Positions 55,446-64,000 of a stretch of 64,000 bases of DNA are shown here, in pieces. Source of the stretch: Dendrolimus kikuchii (Eukaryota; Arthropoda; Insecta; Lepidoptera; Lasiocampidae). Within the stretch, counting starts at the first letter, position 1. Every line of letters starts with the position of its first letter. A program made the translations under genes and the position numbers. The DNA is taken from the NCBI GenBank assembly GCA_019925095.2, contig CM034401.1, positions 17,821,838-17,885,837 of the forward strand. Reading direction: 5' to 3'. The notes beneath the pieces are model-generated. The model saw nothing but the letters and a program-made list of their open reading frames with translations. It made no database searches and had not been told where the DNA came from.

Positions 55446-56305
55446 CGCCGTGGTACAAAAATCAATCTAAGCCCCATACGTCAATAATAAAATGTAAAAC
55501 TTATGTAACTTATAATAAAATTGGTACATTTTCAAAATCGGAATAAATTTTCTAGTTTTTGAAGTGAAACTTCTTTAGAATCGTTGTGATATAGGACTAA
55601 GCCTGCGGCAGAATGCGATACGAATTTTACATTATGCAGCACAGATCACAGAGTTAATAAGACCGATGGTTAAACATAGGTCCAATTTAGACCGAAATAA
55701 AATTGTTAATAATATTTTTTAGACTAAAACAAGAAAAATTGTAAGTGACATTTAAGAAGTTTATTTTGAATTATAATATGTTAACGGATGTAGGCTAAAG
55801 GAATTATATTTATATGAATAAAATTTAGAGAAGAATTATCCTTGAGTATATTCTATGAAGTTTCACTTCTACTGCATGTGAGCTGCACAATACACACAAT
55901 TTTTATATTGGCGAACTTGTAATGATATCGTCTGTTTAAAACTAGCCGATTACGCACGGTATGTCTATGTAGGTATATGGTGTCTGGTTTGCGCCCCGTA
56001 GGACCTTGCTCTCGTATACCATGCATGTCTTGCACCCCCGGGTAAAGATGGTCCTAATTGAAATATTTCTTAAAGGTCCAAACGTTGACAGTTGTTGTCA
56101 TTTGGCTGCGAAAACTGAATTAACTTTTTAAGTTCTAGTAACTTAATATTTTCAAGTTTTCTAATTCATAGTTCAAAAGTTAGACGGGGAGACACAATTT
56201 TTACCACTTTGAGAGCTGATGTTTCTCCACCTATTGACTTAATAGAAGTTCTTTTAAAACACCAAGATGACATTTCGAGATCTGACTAACAATAGTCCAT
56301 ACTCT
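55446..56305. other. Unassigned AT-rich sequence
   Basis: No supportable feature. Confidence 0.5.
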
Positions 56306-56307
56306 TA

Positions 56308-56620
56308 TCCGTGCAGGAACGGAGAAAGAATACAATTTCCTGCGGCCGGGCGGCCTGTCGTAAGAAGCGACAAAACAACCCACAGTCACGTGCTAGAGTA
56401 TTTTCCCGACTGGATGGCGACCACCCCTGGTCTAGAGTATGCCGCCATAACAACCTTGTGTTGTGTTCCGGCATTGGTGACCAGGTTCCAATCTCGCTTA
56501 AGAGAGCAGCAGCGCATTTGTAGCACATTTGGTGTAGCAAATGTCCATATGCGATGGTAACCGCTTTCCATAAAGGGAGCCGTCTGCCTGTCTGCTGAAC
56601 TCCTGGAATAAAAAAAAGTA
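56308..56620 (+). mobile_element. SINE family A, long form
   Basis: Head ATCCGTGCAGGAACGGAGAA, CGGCCTGTCGTAAGAAGCGA, GTGTTCCGGCATTGGTGACC, GCGATGGTAACCGC; end GGAATAAAAAAAG. Confidence 0.85.
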
Positions 56621-57335
56621 CTTAATTTTGAAACCGGCGTCTTATACTTTAAGAAACTGAACATTCGCCTTCCTCATCACACTAAATCTACAACTTACCA
56701 TCTAAATAGTCCGTATTGCCACCAACAGATAAAAACTAAAAACCCAAACTAATTGGCGTTTAAATTAATAATGATTAAAACAAAAAATTGATTCTGAGAA
56801 TTAAATTACACCATAAACGTAGCCTTATCATGACGGCATTATCCGACAACGCATAGGGAGGTTTATGAGTTTTACTACACAAAATCGTTGCCTGCCTTTT
56901 TTAACAATTCGATGTCGATTTACAACCAATTAACTCAATAAATACGGGTGCCTTGGTTGTTATGTGGGTTGAGAATTGGAGGGCCATTAAATACGCGATT
57001 TTAATTAATGAATACAATTATCCGAATTACGCTAAGTATTATGTCATTCCGATACATTGACATAATGCCACTTGTCTACAAGGCCAGAGCGTCTAATGGC
57101 GAGTTTCGAAAAGATGGGTTTGGGTTACATTCATACTATTTTTAAATGTGTAAGTGAGTTTTTTTGGTTTACATATTTATAAAAATTATAAAAAGGAAAA
57201 TAAAAATTAAATTTAAAAAGTCTTAGCTGGTAATACTAATGGTGCTTTTATTGGGTTTCTTGTCATTTTTTCTCTTTTACTAACAATGACGTATGCAGTG
57301 ATAGATTATCAAGTAAATTCAATTAGCTTTAGTTT
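56621..57335. other. Unassigned AT-rich sequence
   Basis: No supportable feature. Confidence 0.5.
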
Positions 57336-57336
57336 C

Positions 57337-57642
57337 TATCCGCGCAGGAACGGAAAAATAATACAATTTCCTGCGGCAGGACGGCCTGTCGTAAGAGGCG
57401 ACAAAACAACCCACAGCCAGGTGGTAGGGTGTTTGCCCGACTGGATGGCTACCACCTCTGGTCTAGAGTATGCCGCCATAACAATTTTGAGTTGTGTTCC
57501 GGCATTAGTGGCCAGATTCCAGTCTCCCTTCAGAGAGCAGCAGCGCATTTGTAGCACATTTGGTGTTACAAATGTCCATAGGTGATGGTAACCGATTTCC
57601 ATCAAGTGGGCCGTCTGCCTCTCTGCTGAACTCATGCAGCCT
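57337..57642 (+). mobile_element. SINE family A, long form, no poly(A)
   Basis: Head ATCCGCGCAGGAACGGAAAA, full core, GGTGATGGTAACCG and GGGCCGTCTGCCTCTCTGCT. It ends at GAACTCATGCAG without an A tail. Confidence 0.82.
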
Positions 57643-58079
57643 CAGTAATGAACTGATTACTATAAAATTTTGTTTACATATATTTAATATCAATAAAGGG
57701 GGTTAAGAAAATATTTAGAATATTTCTTGTCGCGCAAAACTGGATAGTTACAGTGGCATATAGAATTAACGTATATGCAAAAATTATAATAACAAGTTTA
57801 ATACTTATTTTACGGACTTAGAAATCGTTTCATCAATTTTAGACCATACATCTATAAACCAATACACAAATAGCAAACAATAATAAAAAAAAATTAATAT
57901 AACATAAAATACTTAGAGATTAAGTTTATAGAAGAATTATAGGCATGTTTGTATAAAGATTTGCCCATATGACTACTGAATCCCAAAATTAAGTAGAAAT
58001 AATTATTCTTAGTAGGTCATATTTATAACACATTTATACTTTATTTACATCAAAATCGGTCGGCACAATATGACTATTC
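57643..58079. other. Unassigned AT-rich sequence
   Basis: No supportable feature. Confidence 0.5.
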
Positions 58080-58275
58080 CTTCCATACTCCTCTATTCTG
58101 ATATACGTCCTCTGTCACACCACAAATCATCATATCATTCTTAACACAATCCATGTATTTATTTTTGGTCTACCTTTACATTTGTACCAATCGACTTGCA
58201 GTTTAATATTCTTTTTGTCACGTGGCTTTCATCCCTCCTCATTTCATGTCCATACCACATTAGTCTTCTTCCTCT
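58080..58275 (-). pseudogene. RTE-like polyprotein C-terminal remnant
   Basis: The minus strand, across frames, gives MVW.HEMRRDESHVTKR, LNLQVD, YKCKGRPK and a WMDCVKNDM-like stretch, then VTEDVYQNR. This is the MRWYGH.MRRDE...GRPKKRWMDCVK motif series of lepidopteran RTE-like elements. Stops and frameshifts present. Confidence 0.65.
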
Positions 58276-58389
58276 CAACTATTCAGTCACGAGTGCAACT
58301 ATCAAGGATATACTTCTAATTCTATGTACATAAATTATAAACTAATACAATTAAGAAAACTTAACTTATATTGTGTTCTATATATAATC

Positions 58390-58640
58390 CTTTAAAACTA
58401 TAGGTACACTTCTGAGCCTAGGTCATTGAAATCAATGGGCAAAGTTCCCAAAAGGCTGGCTATATTACCTCACTGGATCGCTATACTGATTCGTTATCCG
58501 AATTAGGAACCCGCCTTCTGATTAGTCGATTAAGCGTTTTGAGAGGTCCTTGTAGAGGCTTATGGCCTCAGGACCCCAAGGTCCAACCGTTTCAAACCGC
58601 ACAAACATAGTTGGTAATAAAATGTCAATGTTATCATTAC
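58390..58640 (-). pseudogene. Family K LINE C-terminus
   Basis: The minus strand reads FVRFETVGPWGPEAISLYKD, LSKRLID, then after a stop RITNQYSDPVR and a QPFGNFAH string (frame-shifted form of NAASLLGTLP). The best preserved upstream part of family K in the window. Confidence 0.65.
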
Positions 58641-58649
58641 TAGCATTAT

Positions 58650-59040
58650 TATTTATTACTAGCATACTCCTGCGACTTTGCCCACGCTTGACTTTAAACT
58701 TCCGCGGGACTCCTGGGACATAAAGTACCACAGCATTAAAAAAAAAGGTTGTAAGCTATCATTTTATTGAAAATGGTGTCAGAAAAAGCTAATTTTTATG
58801 CACACTAAAAACAAAAACCCGCTCCTGGGATGAGAAAATATCACTCATTTTATTACATTAAATTTGCTATCGATCAGTACAAAAATCACATTGAAAACGG
58901 TTTTTTAATCTGACTATTTTAAATATTTCCCAGGGGATTTCCATAATAAAAAGTAGCGCAGAGCTTAAAACTAAGAATTAGTTGTCGATCAGCGAAAACT
59001 GCATCGATCGATCCAGTTGTAGTTTAATAGTAAATTTGCA
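58650..59040 (-). repeat. Interspersed repeat, partner of 31480-31910
   Basis: In reverse complement: TCGATGCAGTTTTCGCTGAT, CGACAACTAATTC, CCTGGGAAAT, TGTGATTTTTGTACTGATCG, then TCCCAGGAGTCCCGCGG. The blocks follow the same order as at 31480-31910. Confidence 0.55.
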
Positions 59041-59474
59041 TCGTATTATCTATCGTTTATATATTGTATATCAGTTATTTTTTTCATAACTTCAATGTAC
59101 AGACACGGCATGTTTAGAATTTTATAATAGACAATAGATTAGTAAAGAACATTTGTGTCACTAAACGTATAATTAAAATCGAGCATTATCTTCGGAAAAA
59201 ACTTGTCGCTGTCTTTTTAGACCACTCGCTGTTTTAATAGCTTAATTTTATGAATACGTAGTAAAACTAATCAAATGTGAGCCGAACCGACGAATATATC
59301 TCTTACATGTAAAAGGTGGACAGAAAACAACGGGGCGTCTAATTGAATTGAAATATAAAATGCAATTACTATTGACGAATGTTGAACGGTAGCTTACGAC
59401 TAACTTAACTTTAATAACTATGCTAAGAAAGGGACAGAGATGGTTTTACATTTTAAGATTTCTTGTCCGGTCTC
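59041..59474. other. Unassigned AT-rich sequence
   Basis: No supportable feature. Confidence 0.5.
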
Positions 59475-59485
59475 TACACGGTTTC

Positions 59486-59938
59486 ATACATACATACATA
59501 CATAACTTCACGCCAATTCCCTTGCGGGGTAGGCACGAACAACAGAGCGCCATTCAGGCTTATTCTTATATACCTCACTTGCTTCTTTGACATTCGTAAC
59601 TCTTATCATGCACGCTCGTCTGTTCTTAAGGCTCCTGACATCACTTTCTGCTAGTACACTATCAATTTGATCATGGAAGGTCGTGGCCTTCCACGATTTC
59701 TGCATCCATCCACTTTTGCATTGTATATCTGTTTAGTCATTCTTTCATCATGCATTCTTTCCACATGCCCGAATCACCGGAGCATTCCTTTCCTTACCTT
59801 CACCCCGACACTCTCTTTCAGACCAACTCTCTTTCTTACTTCGGTATTACGAACGCGGTCCGCGAGCGTCACACCGCAGATTTTGCGCAGTACTCGCATT
59901 TCGACCGCGTTTACTCTACTTTCATGCTCTCTCTTCCA
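59486..59938 (-). mobile_element. Family D LINE, longest copy, 11-bp target duplication
   Basis: TACACGGTTTC at 59475-59485 and 59939-59949. The minus strand encodes HESRVNAVEMRVLRKICGV, TLADRVRNTEVRKRVGL, FGHVERM, the HTFHDQID region (damaged) and RELA, with a (ATGT)n tail at the left. The motif series identifies the C-terminal region of an RTE-like non-LTR polyprotein. Several stops and indels. Confidence 0.85.
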
Positions 59939-60052
59939 TACACGGTTTCGACGTGCTTTTAAGATTTGCGAAATATTAGCATCATTAAAACAACGATGTC
60001 TTATAATATTTTATTTTATTTTAGTGTATACACTTGCTATAGTACGCGCTAC

Positions 60053-60147
60053 ATCAATTGGCACAAAAGTCAATTGATCAAAGTGGTGTAAATGTAACTG
60101 AATTTTAACAAATAAATGATATTTAGCGGACTTTTGTGCCAATTGAT
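60053..60147. repeat. 19-bp perfect inverted repeat
   Basis: ATCAATTGGCACAAAAGTC (60053-60071) and its complement (60129-60147) with a 57-nt loop. Partial pairing extends outward to GTATAC. Possibly a MITE between the family D and SINE C copies. Confidence 0.65.
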
Positions 60148-60180
60148 TGGCGCCCAGTATGTATACGTATAGAGCGTATA

Positions 60181-60468
60181 AGTCGTGGCAGCATAATGGC
60201 TAGCGCACGCGTCCGAAACTCAAAGGGCGTGAATTCAAACCTGGCTGGAACACATTCACCATTTAGGCAGTTTTCTGACCTAATGTGCATATTGTTACAA
60301 TTACCACGTGCTAACAACTGTGAAGAAAAACATCGTAATGAAACCTGCACATCGAGGTAACTGATGTGTCAAACCTGTCAAGCCGCCTTGGACAAGCGTA
60401 GCGGGTATACTGTCCATTCACCTGTAATGGGAGGCCCGAGCCCAGCAGTGGGATATTTATGGGGTGTT
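60181..60468 (+). mobile_element. SINE family C copy
   Basis: AGTCGTGGCAGCATAATGGC head, ATTCAAACCTGGC (decayed B box), GCAGTTTTCTGACCTAATGT, CAAGCCGCCTTGGACAAGCG, GGGAGGCCCGAGCCCAGCAG end. Confidence 0.8.
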
Positions 60469-60529
60469 ATTAATGAATAAAAAAAATATAGCTAGACTTT
60501 GGACCTACATTTTATTATGTAAATTATAA

Positions 60530-60743
60530 TGTAGTGGAACACTTACAAGCCAATAGACGGCGCTGTACAATAATTGAGGTCACAAACAATTCCCGAAACA
60601 TACAAAGAATATATACAAATTTTCAACAATTGGCACACACAACAGATTGGCGTAGACCTGCGATGAGCAGCAGTAGCCTCGCTGGAAGATCTTCCTTTGA
60701 GACGGAGGAGAATTTCATCACGCTCTTCCACCTAATCGGGACA
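60530..60743 (-). mobile_element. Family I repeat
   Basis: On the minus strand it starts TGTCCCGATTAGGTGG and ends TTCCACTACA, i.e. TG...CA ends like a very short LTR. Shares its blocks with 48400-48611. No flanking duplication found. Confidence 0.6.
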
Positions 60744-60959
60744 CCCTTAAAATAATAATATTTTTTACATGAAATCAGTTAAAATTAAGTCTTAATCGTT
60801 TCAAATTTTCAGACACAAGTGCAAATATTAATATTCTTATACGATACACAATACATACACATCCACGTACACAATCCCTATTAATATTATAAATGGTTTT
60901 TTATTTGTGGTTGGCCATTTTCGTCATTTTGTTTATTTTGGTCAATTTGGTCGTTTAGG

Positions 60960-62165
60960 TAGTTTTGTTTAGTTTAGTTGTTTTGGTAGTTTTGGTTGGT
61001 AGTTTTGCTATTTTCGGTAGTTTATGCTGGTAGTTTTGGTAGTTTCGGTTGTTTTGGTAGTCGTGATAGTTTTGGTAGCTGTAGTAGTTTTGGTAGTTGT
61101 GGTAGTTTTGTTTTGTAGATTTGGGAGTTTCCGTAGATTTGGTAGTTGTGGTAGTTTTGATTGGTAGATTTAGTAATTGTGGTAGTTTAGGTAGTTGTGG
61201 TAGTTTTGGTTTGTAGATTTGATAGTTATGGTAGTTTTGGTTGGTAGATTTGTTTATTTTGGTAGTTGTGGTAGTTTTGATAGTTGTGGTAGTTTTGGTT
61301 TGTAGATTTGGTAGTTTTGGTTGGCCGATTTGGTATATTCGGTTGTTTTGGTAGTTGCGGTAGTTTTGATAGTTGTGGTAGTTTTGGTAGTAGTGGTAGT
61401 TTTGGTAGTTTTGATAGTTGTGGTAGTTTTGATAGTTGTGGTAGTTTTGATAGTTGTGGTAGTTTTGATAGTTTTGATAGTTGTGGTAGTTTTGATAGTT
61501 GTGGTAGTTTTGATAGTTGTGGTATTTTTGGTAATTGTGGTAGTTTTGATAGTTGTGGTAGTTTTGGTAGTTTTGATAGTTTTGGTAGTTTTGATAGTTG
61601 TGGTAGTTTTGGTAGTTTTTATAGTTGTGGTAGTTTTGATAGTTGTGGTAGTTTTGGTAGTTGTGGTAGTTTTGGTAGTTTTGATAGTTGTGGTAGTTTT
61701 GGTAGTTTTGATAGTTGTGGTAGTTTTGGTAGTTTTGAGAGTTGTGGTAGTTTTGGTAGTTTTTGTAGTTGTGGTAGTTTTGGTAGTTGTGGTAGTTGTG
61801 GTAGTTTTGGTAGTTGTGGTAGTTTTGGTAGTTTTGATAGTTGTGATAGTTTTGGCGTTTTGATAGTTGTGGTAGTTTTGGTAGTTGTGGTAGTTTTGGT
61901 AGTTTTGATAGTTGTGGTAGTTTTGGTAGTTTTGATAGTTGTGGTAGTTTTGGTAGTTGCGGTAGTTTTGGTAGTTTTGATAGTTGTGGTAGTTTTGGTA
62001 GTTTTGATAGTTTTGGTAGTTTTGATAGTTGTGGTAGTTTTGGTAGTTTTGATAGTTGTGGCAGTTTAGGTAGTTGTGGTAGTTTTAGTTGGTGGATTTG
62101 GTAGTTTTGGTTGGTAATTTGGTAGTTTCGGTAGTTTTAGTACGTTTGGTAGTTTTGGTCGTTTG
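60960..62165. repeat. G/T-rich minisatellite block
   Basis: Short units GGTAGTTTT, GGTAGTTGT and GATAGTTGT in irregular order, about 1.2 kb, with almost no C on the plus strand. Most regular at about 61340-62060; the edges are more degenerate. Two plus-strand frames stay open because the unit length is a multiple of three and TAG falls in only one frame. Confidence 0.9.
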
Positions 62166-62640
62166 TGTAGTTTACACAATATTTAGTTATATAAATAAAA
62201 CTAGAACGGGTTGAAATAAGGTATTAAAGTTTGTATGGGGGACCAATCATTTATCAAGTTTATAGATATAAAAATTCATAATCTTTAAAAAAAATGCGAC
62301 TCACTACAGGTTACATTGTACAACATTTTTATGTTAGTGCCATTTGCACCCGAAAAATTCACTTAATTTTATATCGCAAACTATTCGATCTCCTGGCGTG
62401 AGTATATAAAATATGTCCATTTTCGGCATTAAAACTACATTTAAACAAAATTACAAAAAAACAATCCAGTATTTCCAGTGTTTTCCGAAAACTTAACAGA
62501 AAGACATATCGAGTTACTGTCGCATTTTTATAGACGATGAATGTTTATATCTACGAACTTGAGAAATGATTGGTCTCATCCAAACTTTCATCCTCTATTA
62601 CAAACGGTCCTAGTTTTATTTATCTATCCCCGTCAATGAA
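62166..62640. other. Spacer between the two repeat blocks
   Basis: Ordinary AT-rich sequence without repeats or a supportable frame, inside the inverted-repeat-bounded island. Confidence 0.6.
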
Positions 62641-62699
62641 AACTGCAAAAATGACAAAAAGACAAAAACAGCAAAAAGGACAAAAAATTAAAATGGACA

Positions 62700-63775
62700 A
62701 AAAGAGCAAAGAGCAAAGAGCAAAGAGCAAAGAGCAAAGAGCAAAGAGCAAAAAGACAAAAAGAGCGAAAAGAGCAAAAAAGCAAAAACAGCCAAAAGAG
62801 CAAAAAGAGCAAAACAGCAAAAACAGCCAAAAGAGCAAAAAGAGCAAAAAAGCAAAAACAGCCAAAAGAGCAAAAAGAGCAAAAAAGCAAAAGAGCAAAA
62901 GAGCAAAAGAGCAAAAGAGCAAAAGAGCAAAAGAGCAAAAGAGCAAAAGAGCAAAAGAGCAAAAGAGCAAAAGAGCAAAAGAGCAAAAGAGCAAAAGAGC
63001 AAAAGAGCAAAAGAGCAAAAGAGCAAAAGAGCAAAAGAGCAAAAGAGCAAAAGAGCAAAAGAGCAAAAGAGCAAAAGAGCAAAAGAGCAAAAGAGCAAAA
63101 GAGCAAAAGAGCAAAAGAGCAAAAGAGCAAAAGAGCAAAAGAGCAAAAGAGCAAAAGAGCAAAAGAGCAATAGAGCAAAAGAGCAAAAGAGCAAAAGAGC
63201 AAAAGAGCAAAAGAGCAAAAGAGCAAAAGAGCAAAAGAGCAAGAGAGCAAGAGAGCAAGAGAGCAAGAGAGCAAGAGAGCAAGAGAGCAAGAGAGCAAGA
63301 GAGCAAGAGAGCAAGAGAGCAAGAGAGCAAGAGAGCAAGAGAGCAAAAGAGCAAAAGAGCAAAAGAGCAAAAGAGCAAAAGAGCAAAAGAGCAAAAGAGC
63401 AAAAGAGCAAAAGAGCAAAAGAGCAAAAGAGCAAAAGAGCAAAAGAGCAAAAGAGCAAAAGAGCAAAAGAGCAAAAGAGCAAAAGAGCAAAAGAGCAAAA
63501 GAGCAAAAGAGCAAAAGAGCAAAAGAGCAAAAGAGCAAAAGGGCAAAAGGGCAAAAGGGCAAAAGGGCAAAAGGGCAAAAGGGCAAAAGGGCAAAAGGGC
63601 AAAAGGGCAAAAGGGCAAAAGGGCAAAAGGGCAAGAGGGCAAGAGGGCAAAAGGGCAAAAGGGCAAAAGGGCAAAAGGGCAAAAGGGCAAAAGGGCAAAA
63701 GGGCAAAAGGGCAAAAGGGCAAAAGGGCAAAAGGGCAAAAGGGCAAAAGGGCAAAAGGGCAAAAGGGAAAAAGGG
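62700..63775. repeat. 8-bp satellite block (GAGCAAAA and variants)
   Basis: 62700-62750: 7-bp units GAGCAAA. 62750-62885: irregular. 62890-63236: GAGCAAAA. 63237-63342: GAGCAAGA. 63343-63539: GAGCAAAA. 63540-63765: GGGCAAAA, with two GGGCAAGA units near 63630-63648. The plus strand has nearly no T. Because 8 is not a multiple of 3 and the unit lacks stops in every phase, long frames appear on both strands; they are not genes. Confidence 0.95.
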
Positions 63776-63834
63776 GCAAAGAGGACAAAATAACCAAAAT
63801 TATGAAAACGGCAAACCACAAATAAAAAACCTAT

Positions 63835-63985
63835 CCTAGTTTCCTGGTATCCCTTGGCCACCCTCGGTATTCAAATTACATATGTACCGAGTATCAGCCA
63901 AATCGGTCCAATAGTCTTTCCATAAAAGGATAACAAACAGAGAGACAAATATACTTTTATAGATCCGGGATAAAAAGTATTTCGG
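63835..63985 (+). mobile_element. 3' end of a lepidopteran interspersed repeat
   Basis: ATCAGCCAAATCGGTCCAAT, AAGGATAACAAACAGAGAG and GGGATAAAAAGTATTTCGGC are typical 3' parts of abundant lepidopteran repeats. Continues toward the window edge. Confidence 0.55.
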
Positions 63986-64000
63986 CGTAGTTTTTACGTG

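Larger units (their letters stand above)
60895..63831. repeat. Compound tandem-repeat island with inverted-repeat borders
   Basis: GGTTTTTTATTTGTGG at 60895-60910 and its complement at 63816-63831 are the outer ends of imperfect inverted repeats of about 50 bp (60895-60944, 63783-63831). Between them are a G/T-rich repeat block, a 470-bp non-repeat spacer and an A/G/C repeat block. No coding content is supported. Confidence 0.75.

Noticed and set aside
61308..62069. 253-codon Gly/Ser/Phe/Cys-rich frame that could suggest a silk- or cuticle-like protein
   Set aside because: It is the direct translation of the G/T minisatellite. A second overlapping frame is equally open, and there is no signal peptide or flanking coding sequence.
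60960..63775. CRISPR-like array
   Set aside because: Units are 7-12 bp, contiguous and without unique spacers; the genome is eukaryotic.
62570..63861. Long frames of 370-410 codons on both strands over the octamer repeats
   Set aside because: The 8-bp unit has no stop in any phase, so open frames are automatic. The peptides are pure repeats, overlap on both strands, and lack any non-repeat domain.

Overview
This is a repeat-rich, AT-rich stretch of an insect genome, almost certainly a moth or butterfly (Lepidoptera). The reasons are a four-exon insect gustatory receptor (GR) gene ending in the GR signature, a 3'-tail repeat of the GATCGCT...AGCGATAAG type common in Lepidoptera, RTE-like, CR1/Jockey-like and Penelope-like retroelement remnants, and several tRNA-like SINE families. 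There is no bacterial-style operon, rRNA or convincing functional tRNA gene. I cannot name the species.

The only apparently intact host gene is the GR at 29942-37146 (+): four exons whose splice phases agree, 351 codons plus stop. All three introns are loaded with transposable elements, including an antisense Penelope-like element (PLE) with a GIY-YIG endonuclease region in intron 3. A solo LTR lies about 280 bp upstream of its ATG. A second trace of a host gene is a 5'-truncated, intronless ribosomal protein S24 retropseudogene (48229-48750), itself split by a repeat.

Layout. 1-5.2 kb: nested SINE-like copies and a small inverted-repeat element. 5.2-9.0 kb: a Ty3/Gypsy retrotransposon (-) with a long gag-pol frame, an internal deletion that removed the integrase core, and LTRs identical over 136 bp. 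9-29 kb: SINEs, LINE remnants, MITEs, and long AT-rich stretches without recognisable content. 29-37 kb: the GR locus. 37-60 kb: more LINE, PLE, SINE and MITE copies, two solo LTRs of one family, and the RpS24 pseudogene. 60.9-63.8 kb: a compound tandem-repeat island (a G/T-rich block, then an 8-bp GAGCAAAA-type block) bounded by inverted repeats of about 50 bp.

Repeat family labels used below (mine, defined by comparing copies within the window). A: SINE with a GCCAGGTGGTAGGG core, a GGCGATGGTAACCGC 3' part and a poly(A) tail. B: tRNA-derived SINE (A box TGGTTGAGCGGG, B box GGTTCGATTCC, ATT-rich tail). C: tRNA-like SINE headed AGTCGTGGTAGCGTAATGG. D: 5'-truncated 3' ends of an RTE-like LINE encoding LRWFGHVERM with an (ATGT)n tail. 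F: repeat headed ACTAGCTGTGCCCGC. G: repeat with facing GGTTTGCACT and GTGCAAACC. I: short repeat with TG/CA ends. J: small MITE. K: LINE C-terminus encoding QRGNAASLLGT. L: LINE 3' tail with AAGAGATCGCT...GCGATAAG.
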